Assembly (NCBI RefSeq): GCF_000564855.1
Contig: NZ_AYXG01000051.1
Location: 62,001 to 126,000, forward strand
Direction: 5' to 3'
DNA length: 64,000 nucleotides
From: Actinokineospora spheciospongiae
GTDB lineage: Bacteria > Actinomycetota > Actinomycetes > Mycobacteriales > Pseudonocardiaceae
Of this stretch, positions 1 through 6,507 are shown in pieces. A model generated the notes under the pieces. That model had not been told where the DNA came from and searched no databases. It saw only the letters and a list, made by a program, of their open reading frames with translations. Each line of letters begins with the position of its first letter. The first letter of the stretch is position 1. A program made the position numbers and the translations under genes.

Positions 1-660
1 GCGGGCGGCGGCGCGTTCGGGGCGTGGCAGAACGCCGAGGTCGTCGCGGGGGCCGAGCGCTACTACCGGAGCATGGTCCGCGGTGGGGGTGAGGCGTGGA
101 ACGTCCGCGACCGCCACATGGACGAGACCCTCGACCGGCTGCTCACCCACCACGGGCCGGGCGCGAAGGGGGTGGTCTGGGCGCACAACACCCACGTCGG
201 GGATGCCCGCGCCACCGACATGGCAGTCCACGGCGAGGTCAACCTCGGCCAACTCGCCCGTGAGCGGTACGGCGCGGACCAGGTGGTGCTAATCGGGTTC
301 GGCAGCCACCGCGGCACCGTCATCGCGGGCGACTCGTGGGGGGCGCCGATGCGCGAAATGCCCGTGCCCGCCGCCCGCCCCGGCTCCCTGGAGGACGTGC
401 TGCACGCGGCCGCACCCACATCGGCCCTGTTCGTCTTCCCCCGCGACGACCGCCCCGACCTGCTCACCACCGAACTCGGGCACCGCGCCGTCGGCGTGGT
501 GTACCACCCCGAACGCGAACACCGGGGCAACTACGTGCCCACCGTGCTCGGCGACCGCTACGACGCCTTCGTCTGGATCGACCGGACCCGCGCACTGCAC
601 CCGCTCCACACCCGTCAGACGGACGCACTGGAGCCGCAGACCCATCCGACAGGCACCTGA
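1..660 (+). CDS. Erythromycin esterase family protein, 3' part (5' end outside window)
   Basis: The reading frame is open from base 1 and ends at 660, so about 219 C-terminal residues are visible and the start lies outside the window. The conserved block VVWAHNTHVGDARATDM, followed by GEVNLGQLARERYG and a region around VVLIGFGSHRGTVIAGDSWG, is characteristic of the erythromycin esterase/succinoglycan biosynthesis family (EreA/EreB-like). In that family the WAHNxH histidines are near the active centre. Members hydrolyse macrolide lactones or unknown esters; the real substrate here cannot be told. The C-terminal end (positions 600-660) is hydrophilic and probably natural. The catalytic glutamate and N-terminal region cannot be inspected. 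Confidence 0.85.
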   Translation, partial: AGGGAFGAWQNAEVVAGAERYYRSMVRGGGEAWNVRDRHMDETLDRLLTHHGPGAKGVVWAHNTHVGDARATDMAVHGEVNLGQLARERYGADQVVLIGFGSHRGTVIAGDSWGAPMREMPVPAARPGSLEDVLHAAAPTSALFVFPRDDRPDLLTTELGHRAVGVVYHPEREHRGNYVPTVLGDRYDAFVWIDRTRALHPLHTRQTDALEPQTHPTGT

Positions 661-1085
661 CCGAACGTCCCCGGTGCAGAAACCCATGACGACAGGCCTG
701 CCACCGACGCCACCGCTCGTGCCGCGCAATGCCCGGCGCCGTCCGCACCGTCGCCTCCCGCAGAGGCGACCCGGTTCGGCAGGCGAGGCGCCCCCCGCGT
801 CCGCGCACCTGACACCGGTCGTCGGCGAACTCGCCGAACCAGACCTCGACCCCGACCGGCAGGCCTTCCGGTACCCCGAGCACCACCCGGGGGGCAAGCG
901 GACCGGTCCCGGTCGGCGTGGTTCCCGCTCCTCGACCCCAACGTCCACAAGCCGTCACCTGCGGATCCCGATGGTGACAACCCGGGTGGTGAGTCGGCAC
1001 GAGCCCGACCCACCACCCCCATGTGGAACACGCTCGAAAACGGGTAGACAGAGCTGACCGCTGATCGCGAACAGGAGCGCACAAC
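661..1085. other. Intergenic stretch without a supported gene
   Basis: I see no convincing gene in these 425 bases. The open frame at 674-1057 on the plus strand lacks a ribosome binding site and has a random-looking Pro/Arg/Thr-rich translation typical of noncoding GC-rich frames. An AGGAG at 1073-1077 belongs to the small gene that follows. Confidence 0.5.
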
Positions 1086-1247
1086 ATGGTCCAGCCGACC
1101 CCTCCACAACCGGCGCAACCACCCATCCCCGAGCCGATCCCCCGGCCGCCCGGCCCCGAACCCACCCCCGGCACGGAACCACCGGTCCCGCCGACGCCCG
1201 ACCCGCCCGATCCGTCCCGACCTGAACCGCCACCCCCCAGCCGCTGA
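1086..1247 (+). CDS. Small proline-rich protein (53 aa), hypothetical
   Basis: An ATG at 1086 lies 8 bases after a good AGGAG (1073-1077) and opens a 53-codon frame. The product is almost half proline (P-rich PQPAQPPIPEPIPRPPGPEP type segments) with no hydrophobic signal and no cysteine. It is too short for the usual length cut-offs. Function is unknown; it may be an unstructured spacer or surface peptide. It precedes another small ORF with an equally good ribosome binding site, so the two could be a small operon. The strong RBS supports it; the low-complexity composition counts against it. Confidence 0.4.
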   Translation: MVQPTPPQPAQPPIPEPIPRPPGPEPTPGTEPPVPPTPDPPDPSRPEPPPPSR

Positions 1248-1340
1248 CGCCTCATCTGCCCGGGTCGGCGAAGACATCTCCACGTCCGACTCGCTGTCGA
1301 GCGGCATGAGCACGGGGACAGCCCCCGCGAGGAGAACACC

Positions 1341-1553
1341 GTGCACGAGCAGCACAACGACAAGGCGGATGAGCGGGAGTCGATCGAACTCCACAAGCGT
1401 GCCCAACTCCTCGGCCTCGTCGACCACGACGAATTCTCACCAGACCAACTGCGCGCCGCGATCCGGGCCCGCGAACAGGGAGCCGATCCTCACCAGGCCC
1501 AAGGACAGGTGGAAGAAGGGACACCACGGACGACCGGCGACGCTCACGGGTGA
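1341..1553 (+). CDS. Small charged hypothetical protein (70 aa)
   Basis: A GTG start at 1341 is preceded by AGGAG at 1330-1334 with 6-base spacing. The product is hydrophilic and acidic/basic mixed (KADERESIELHKRAQLLGLV, then DEFSPDQLRAAIRAREQGADP), with a probable helix-turn-helix-like pair of short amphipathic helices but no recognised domain. No signal peptide or membrane segment is seen. It follows the proline-rich ORF by 93 bases on the same strand. I do not recognise a family. Coding is supported mainly by the RBS and the low content of random Arg/Pro runs. Confidence 0.5.
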   Translation: MHEQHNDKADERESIELHKRAQLLGLVDHDEFSPDQLRAAIRAREQGADPHQAQGQVEEGTPRTTGDAHG

Positions 1554-1658
1554 GCTACTGCAAGGGCCGAGTCGGGCGGAAGGCAGGCCTGGTAGACTGG
1601 ACGCGGACCAGTGCACTTCCGGCAGGCAGGGCGCACCGGTCGTCGGCCGACACCGCGA

Positions 1659-2015
1659 TCAGTCCGGCGCGATCGGGTGGTCGATACCCGCGGCGAGCAG
1701 TTGCGCCAAGTGGATCCCCTCATGGCCACCGCTGTCGAGCTGGTGGACCTGGGTGCGGCAGCTGAACCCGTCGGCGAGCAACGGGGTGTCGGTGCCGGTG
1801 TCGCGCAGGCGGGGCAGGAGCACGCGTTCGGCGCAGGCCTCGCTGACCTCGAGGTGACCGCGTTCGAAGCCGAAGTTGCCCGCCAGGCCGCAGCAGCCCG
1901 AGTCCAAGCGGTCGACGTCGACCCCCGCCCGGCGCAGCAGTTCGGCGTCGGCGTCCCACCCCATCACCGCGTGCTGGTGGCAGTGCACCTGGGCCAGCGC
2001 CCGCGCAGCGGACCG
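1659..2015 (-). pseudogene. C-terminal remnant of FAD-linked/Fe-S oxidase (GlcD-GlcF type)
   Basis: The minus strand encodes about 115 residues containing HCHQHAVMG, then GVDVDRLDSGCCGLAGNFGF and LLADGFSCRTQVHQL, ending at a stop at 1659. These are the CCG-domain signatures of the Fe-S oxidoreductase half of large FAD-binding oxidases (D-lactate/glycolate oxidase type), where the cysteines bind a 4Fe-4S cluster. Similarity begins a few codons before the GTG at 1988 (ALAQVHCHQH) and stops abruptly. A normal protein of this family is around 900-1000 residues with an N-terminal FAD domain, none of which is present. It is a deletion remnant; the tail looks intact. Confidence 0.75.
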
Positions 2016-2059
2016 TCGACGGTGGCCCCGAAGGCAACCAAGTTATACAAAAGAACGAC

Positions 2060-2286
2060 CTACCGAGAGGCGGCGGTCAACTCCGCAGCGAACTCGGGCG
2101 CCCACGCCACGATCTCCGCGTCGCCCCTGACCACGGAGGATAACTCCGCCAGGCCCGCGAGGGCGGGGCGTCGGTTACCAGTGACCAGGTGGATCTCGAC
2201 GCTGGGGTCCGTCCTGCGCACGGCGGCAGCAAGGGTATGCAGGGCGGTGGTGCGGCCCGGAGCCAGACGGACCGCACACCACCAGG
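2060..2286 (-). pseudogene. Unidentified C-terminal coding remnant
   Basis: On the minus strand a frame ending at 2060 reads like real protein over about 75 residues (GKAWWCAVRLAPGRTTALHT, then RRTDPSVEIHLVTG and GDAEIVAWAPEFAAELTA), while upstream it degenerates into Arg/Pro-rich noise and overlaps a different remnant on the other strand. I do not recognise the family. It lies next to the Fe-S oxidase remnant, so this whole 1.6-2.5 kb stretch looks like a graveyard of truncated genes. Confidence 0.3.
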
Positions 2287-2319
2287 CCTTCCCGGGCGGG
2301 TGGCCACCGACTCCAGCGA

Positions 2320-2512
2320 GGCCTGCAGGCCGATGACAGGGCGGCCATCGGCAGTGACAGGGAGCTCGGTGCGCTACTGGCTCGGTCCGGACGGCACCAT
2401 GCACCGGGTCGAGGTCGCGGTGGCCTCCGAACCGGGCCCGGTCGTCATCGACTTCGACACGCACAGCCGCGCCGCGGTGCCCGCGCTCCCCGGCGCCGTC
2501 CCGCCGCGGTGA
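2320..2512 (+). pseudogene. C-terminal remnant of a probable secreted protein or lipoprotein
   Basis: The last 60 or so residues of a plus-strand frame ending at 2512 (VRYWLGPDGTMHRVEVAVAS, then EPGPVVIDFDTHSRAAVP) look like the beta-rich C-terminus of an extracytoplasmic protein, resembling the DGxMHRVEA-type ends of actinobacterial lipoproteins. That family assignment is tentative. No start codon, RBS, signal peptide or upstream homologous sequence is present. It converges tightly on the beta-helix lipoprotein gene ending at 2524. Confidence 0.35.
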
Positions 2513-2523
2513 CGGCCGCGGGC

Positions 2524-3489
2524 TCAGGACACCCGCACCAGTGCGCGGTCGGCCAGCAGCGACGCCGCGGGCACGGGGACCGCGGTGGGGTCGGGCAGCG
2601 CGGGGACGGCGGGAACCTCGCTCGCCCCGGCGGCCCCCGGGAGTTGGGGCTGCGCGGGCGGTGCGGCCACCTCGGTGAACGGGATGCCCCGGGGTGGGCG
2701 CGGACCGGTCAGCGCGCCGGAGGGGGACGGCGATCCGGGAGTCGCCGGGCACGGTGCGGCCGTCGTGAGCCCGGCGGGCGCGGTGCGCAGGTCCGCACCG
2801 CCGACGCAGTTGCCGTACCCCTTCGTCGCGGTGGGGAACACCCATCCCACGTCGACCCCGTTCGCGGTGAAGACGTTGTCCAGGACCTGGTCGCCGTTCG
2901 CCGGGATGTCCTGGGTCGCGGTGATCACCAAGCCCGCGTTCGCGTTGTCGGTGATCCGGTTGCGCAGGACCCGGTTGTCGCTGCCGCCGTCGATGCCCAC
3001 ACCGGTGCCCCACCCGCCGTCGGCCTGCTCGGGGGTGGCCACCTGCTGGTTGGCCGCGATCAGGTTGCCCGCGACGACCGAACCCCGCTGCGGCAGCAAC
3101 TTCTCCTGGTGATCGGAACTGGTGGCGAGACCGACCCGGTTGCCCGAGAAGCGGTTGCCGACCACGTACACGTCACCGCTGGCGTTGGTGGCCTCGAAGC
3201 CGATCGCGTTCAACTCGGCGACGTTGTCGCGCACCACGACGCGGCAGGGCTTGCACTGCCCGAGGTAGATCCCCGAGTCGACGCTCCCGGAGGCGTAGGA
3301 ACCCTCGATCACGCCGTTGCGCGCGGAGAACGCGTAGATGCCGTAGAGGCCGTTGCCGGTGGCGGTCACGTGCGAGACCAGGAACGAGTCCAGGAAGCAC
3401 CGGCGGCCCTGAGCTGCGCTGTCGTCCTCACCGGAGCAGCCGGAGAGCGCCACCGCCGCGGCCCACACCCGAAGATCCACACGGAGCAT
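2524..3489 (-). CDS. Lipoprotein with right-handed parallel beta-helix repeats
   Basis: Starting at ATG 3489 the 321-aa product has a short hydrophobic signal with lipobox ALSGC (Cys near residue 18), so it should be a membrane-anchored exported lipoprotein. Residues about 30-215 contain PbH1/NosD-type repeats: GLYGIYAFSARNGVIEGSYA, SGIYLGQCKPCRVVVRDN, GDVYVVGNRFSGNRVGLA and DNRVLRNRITDNANAGLVI. The last 100 residues are Pro/Ala-rich linker. Compared with related actinobacterial beta-helix proteins, the helix appears to lack its N-terminal turns: the sequence goes from the lipobox almost directly to the middle of the fold. It is divergent from the DyP peroxidase gene, from which it is separated by 64 bases. 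Substrate or ligand is unknown. Confidence 0.75.
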   Translation of the reverse strand: MLRVDLRVWAAAVALSGCSGEDDSAAQGRRCFLDSFLVSHVTATGNGLYGIYAFSARNGVIEGSYASGSVDSGIYLGQCKPCRVVVRDNVAELNAIGFEATNASGDVYVVGNRFSGNRVGLATSSDHQEKLLPQRGSVVAGNLIAANQQVATPEQADGGWGTGVGIDGGSDNRVLRNRITDNANAGLVITATQDIPANGDQVLDNVFTANGVDVGWVFPTATKGYGNCVGGADLRTAPAGLTTAAPCPATPGSPSPSGALTGPRPPRGIPFTEVAAPPAQPQLPGAAGASEVPAVPALPDPTAVPVPAASLLADRALVRVS

Positions 3490-3553
3490 GGGTCGAGTCT
3501 GGCACGGACACCGGACTGGTCCGCGCTCCCGGACGTGTGGCACCCTGCCTCGC

Positions 3554-4688
3554 GTGAGCCGCCGCCCGTCCCGCCGGACGTTCCTCGCGCCGCGGGTGCC
3601 GCGGTGACCACCGGTCTCATCGCCGGGTGCGAAACCCGTTCCGACGAACCGCACGGCAGACCCGCGCTCCCGGCCCCGGTGCCCGCGGCGGGCGAGCACC
3701 AGGCGGGGATCACCGAACCCCGGGACGCCCAACCCAACCTGCTCGTCGTCGTGGCGGACCTCGATGGCACCGCCGCGGTGGGCCCGGTGCTGGCCGAACT
3801 CGGCCGGACCGTCCTCGCGCTCACGGCGGGCACCGACCCGCGACTGCTCGGCCTCGCCCCGGGCGACCTCACCGTGACGATCGGGATCGGCCCCCGGATC
3901 GTCCGGTTGTGCGACCCGGCGCTGCCCGGTGCGACCGACCTGCCACCGTTCTCCCGCGAGGAGATCACCGATCGCGAGCGCGGCGGCGACCTGCTGGTGC
4001 AGGTGTGCGCGAGCGACGCCGTGCTGCTGTCGGCCGCGGCGTCCGCGCTCCTGGACCGAGCGGGTGTCCGCGAACGCTGGCGCCAGTCCGGCAGGCGCGG
4101 CCCGGGTGTCGCCCTGGCCGAGGACCGCACCGCGCCGCGGAACCTGCTGGGGTTCGTCGACGGCGTCGTGGGACCGCACACGCCCGCCGAGCGGCGACGG
4201 GACCTGTGGTTGGCCGGACCGCCGCCGGTGGCCGGTGGCACCATCGCCGTGCTCCGCCGCATGGAACCCGACCTGCGGCGGTTCGCCACTCTGTCCACTC
4301 CGGACCAGGAGGCCGCCATCGGCCGTCACCGCGACACCGGTGTCCCCCTGTCGGGCGGTTCCGCCGCTGCCGGGCCCGACCTCGGCGCCAAGACACCCGA
4401 CGGCAGGTACCTCGTCCCCGCCGACGCCCACGCGCGCCGCGCGGACGCAGGCGCGATCGGTGTCGGCCTCATGCTCCGCCGCTCCTACAGCACCGACGAA
4501 CCCGCGCCCGGCCTGCTGTTCGCCTGCTTCCAGAACGACCTGCGGACCTTCACCACCACCCTCACCCACATGGAGCGCTCCGACGCGCTCCCCCCTTCAC
4601 CAAGACCACGGCGAGCGCGACCTTCCTGGTGCTCCCGGGGTTCGACCGGCAACGGCCGCTCGGCTCCACCCTGTTCCCCGGCGGCTGA
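3554..4688 (+). pseudogene. Tat-exported DyP-type heme peroxidase, two apparent frameshifts
   Basis: Three frames must be joined to give a full DyP peroxidase of about 378 residues. A GTG at 3554 opens a twin-arginine signal (SRRPSRRTFLA). Near 3590 the frame changes to one that reads RAAGAAVTTGLIAGC and the main domain. Near 4590-4600, at a run of six C, it changes again to FTKTTASATFLVLPGFDRQR and the natural end. The GxxDG motif is present (GFVDGVVGPHTP, distal Asp), as are the heme-ligand region PADAHARRA and LMLRRSYS. DyP enzymes oxidise dyes and phenolics with H2O2. Both shifts correspond to loss of one base in G/C runs, so either true decay or sequencing error is possible. Confidence 0.85.
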
Positions 4689-4770
4689 ACCGGGCGCCGA
4701 GAAGCCATCGCCTCCCGCACCGACGCCCGGCTGCCGCCGTGGACCCCGCGCGAACGCCGACGAGGTGACC

Positions 4771-4950
4771 GTGCTGGCCGCCGCGGCGACCCTGGCCCTG
4801 GCCACTGCGGGCACCGCCGCCGACCCGGTCGACACCGCCGACGACCTCCTCGACAACGGCATCGGGCTGCTCAGCGGCAGCGGCAACGGCCTTCTCGGCG
4901 GTGGCGCCGGAGGCGGTGGCCTTCTCGGCAGTGACCTCCTCGACGGCTGA
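4771..4950 (+). CDS. Possible small secreted Gly/Leu-rich protein
   Basis: A frame ending at 4950 has a GTG at 4771 preceded by GAGG (4762-4765). The 59 residues begin with an Ala/Leu-rich export-like segment (LAAAATLALATAGTAA), then a region DPVDTADDLLDNGIGLLSGS followed by glycine-rich GNGLLGGG repeats. It resembles small secreted, surface-active or cell-wall-associated actinobacterial peptides, but lacks the usual N-terminal Lys/Arg before the hydrophobic core. The true N-terminus may therefore lie further upstream or be frameshifted, as in the neighbouring DyP gene. No family is recognised. Confidence 0.4.
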   Translation: MLAAAATLALATAGTAADPVDTADDLLDNGIGLLSGSGNGLLGGGAGGGGLLGSDLLDG

Positions 4951-5044
4951 CCGCGCCACCGGAACCGGGGACTTTCACCCACCACCCCGGAGGGGCCTGC
5001 TGCCCGCAGGGCACCGTTCCCCACGATGCACCCGCCTCACCCTG

Positions 5045-5073
5045 TTGACTCTTGGTGATGACTGGATCACAAT
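5045..5073 (+). promoter_or_regulatory. Predicted sigma70-type promoter of the peptide/P450 locus
   Basis: TTGACT at 5045-5050, a 17-base spacer and CACAAT at 5068-5073 form a good vegetative-type promoter about 30 bases before the peptide start codon. The local sequence is markedly less GC-rich than its surroundings. Confidence 0.55.
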
Positions 5074-5102
5074 CGGTGCACCCCCGAGTGAGGAGCGGTG
5101 CA

Positions 5103-5177
5103 ATGAAACTACTGAAGAAGCTCGTGCGTCGTCGTCGCTTTGCCTCGTCCGGTTACTACGCCTACCCGGCTGTGTGA
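5103..5177 (+). CDS. Short cationic peptide, putative P450-modified RiPP precursor (24 aa)
   Basis: ATG at 5103 follows a strong AGGAG (5091-5095, 7-base spacing) downstream of a good promoter and encodes 24 residues ending at 5177. The first half is a basic leader, MKLLKKLVRRRR. The end, SGYYAYPAV, is rich in tyrosine and would be the core. A gene for a P450 follows 55 bases later. Size, basic leader, aromatic C-terminus and adjacent P450 match the layout of minimal P450-RiPP pairs (atropopeptides such as tryptorubin, biarylitides, cittilin). From memory the KKLV...RF..SGYY portion recalls atropopeptide leaders. The C-terminal YPAV lacks the Trp-rich core of tryptorubin, so the product would be new. 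The function is inference; no protease gene is adjacent. Confidence 0.7.
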   Translation: MKLLKKLVRRRRFASSGYYAYPAV

Positions 5178-5189
5178 TCCGGTTCCACG

Positions 5190-5217
5190 CCCGGGCCGCC
5201 CGCGCGGGCGGCCCGGG
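5190..5217 (+). terminator. Perfect GC palindrome between precursor peptide and P450
   Basis: The 28 bases are a perfect inverted repeat (13-base arms, CCCGGGCCGCCCG and its complement, with only CG between). It starts 12 bases after the peptide stop codon. No U-run follows. The right arm touches the GGGGAGG ribosome binding site (5215-5221) of the P450. It could act as an attenuator/RNA stabiliser giving excess precursor mRNA and could mask P450 translation. Confidence 0.6.
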
Positions 5218-5232
5218 GAGGACACCACCGGG

Positions 5233-6375
5233 GTGAGAGACCCGCGACGCGCGCTGGCCGCCGCGGCGCGGTCTGGCGATGGTGTGGTCGAACTGCACCC
5301 CGGCACGTGGCTCGTCACCGACCCCGCGACCACTGATCGGCTGTTGGCGAGCAGGCACGCGCTGCCTGCCAGGGTCGAGCAGGGGGCGGCCACGACATCT
5401 TGGGGTGTGGACGGCCTGCAACGGTGGATGGCGGCGCGACGAGCCATGCGCCCGTGGCTGACCCCGTCCGCGGCCGCCCGGTTCGCGCCTGCGATCAGCG
5501 CGCACGCCCGGAGCGCCGTCGTGCGGTGGGCGTCCGCGGCGGACATCGACGTGATGAGCGAAGGTTCCGGTCTGCTGTCGACGGTCAACACCCACTACAT
5601 CCTGGGTCGGCCCTCCCCCACCCTCACCCGCCTCGTCGGGGAGGAGCTGTCGGCCGCGGAACGGGCACGCCCGCCGCTGTTGCGCCGACGTCGGCTGCTG
5701 CGCGCCCAGCTCGCCACCCTCACCACCGTCCACGACCACCTGCGCACCGAGGTGCCTCCCGCGGACCTCGTCGCCGCACTGGCCGACGCGGGTCTGGATG
5801 AACGGACCACCGCGTTGGCGGTGCGCACGATGTTGTTGTCGAGCCACCACGTCCCGGCCGCCGCCCTGGCATGGGCGCTGCACGAATTGTCCTCGCGCCC
5901 CGATCTCCAGGAACAGCTGCGCGGGGAAACCACCGCCCAGCGCGACCCCGGTGGCACCGATCTGCCGCTGTGCCGGGCCGTCGTGCGTGAAGCCCTGCGC
6001 CTGCACCCACCGGTCTGGCAACTGCGGCGCGTGCTCGACGCTCCCGTGCTCGACTTCCCGGCAGGTGCCGAATTGCTGTTCAGTCCCCACATCAACCAGC
6101 GGGACCGAGCCGCCCACCCCGATCCCGACCGGTTCGACCCGCACCGCCGCCACCCCGACTCCCACCCGCCCCCGGGGGCCTACCTGCCCTTCGCGCTGGG
6201 GCCCCGCTTCTGCCCCGGGTCCCACCTGGCCATCGCCGAACTCGTCGTCGTCATCGCCACCGTTCTCGACACCCACGTCGTGGTGCCCCACCACGCCCCC
6301 GCACCCGCACGGGGCACCCTGAACGCGCCGCGCGGCCTGAGGTTGACCTTCCTCCCGCACAGGCCACACCGGTGA
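5233..6375 (+). CDS. Cytochrome P450, putative RiPP-crosslinking enzyme
   Basis: GTG at 5233 with GGGGAGG upstream gives a 380-aa soluble bacterial P450, short for the family (usually about 400). Seen: the ExxR motif in VVREALRLHPP (Glu253/Arg256) and the heme loop FALGPRFCPGSHLA with Cys327 as axial ligand. The I-helix is abnormal: where typical P450s have (A/G)GxxT (for example LLAGHETT), this one has LLSSHHVPA (residues 201-209), so both the glycine and the acid/alcohol pair used in O2 activation are missing. Directly downstream of the 24-aa peptide in the same transcript, it probably forms C-C or C-O bonds between aromatic side chains of the peptide. Redox partners are not in the window. 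An upstream in-frame TTG (5140) overlaps the peptide gene and is unlikely. Confidence 0.88.
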   Translation: MRDPRRALAAAARSGDGVVELHPGTWLVTDPATTDRLLASRHALPARVEQGAATTSWGVDGLQRWMAARRAMRPWLTPSAAARFAPAISAHARSAVVRWASAADIDVMSEGSGLLSTVNTHYILGRPSPTLTRLVGEELSAAERARPPLLRRRRLLRAQLATLTTVHDHLRTEVPPADLVAALADAGLDERTTALAVRTMLLSSHHVPAAALAWALHELSSRPDLQEQLRGETTAQRDPGGTDLPLCRAVVREALRLHPPVWQLRRVLDAPVLDFPAGAELLFSPHINQRDRAAHPDPDRFDPHRRHPDSHPPPGAYLPFALGPRFCPGSHLAIAELVVVIATVLDTHVVVPHHAPAPARGTLNAPRGLRLTFLPHRPHR

Positions 6376-6507
6376 GCGTCCACTCGTCCAGAAGGCAATA
6401 CCGACGGCCTCGCCCGGCTGCCTTCGCCCGCTGCGCTGGTGGATCTGATCGCAGCCGCGGCCCCTCGGCAACAGCGGCGGCGAACCCGTACGAGCGTGCT
6501 CCGACGA

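Noticed and set aside
674-1057. 127-codon plus-strand ORF after the erythromycin esterase gene
   Set aside because: No RBS, Pro/Arg/Thr-rich random composition, no similarity recognised.
2524-4569. 681-codon minus-strand ORF extending the lipoprotein through the DyP region
   Set aside because: Only the part from ATG 3489 has a lipobox and natural composition; the rest is antisense to the DyP peroxidase.
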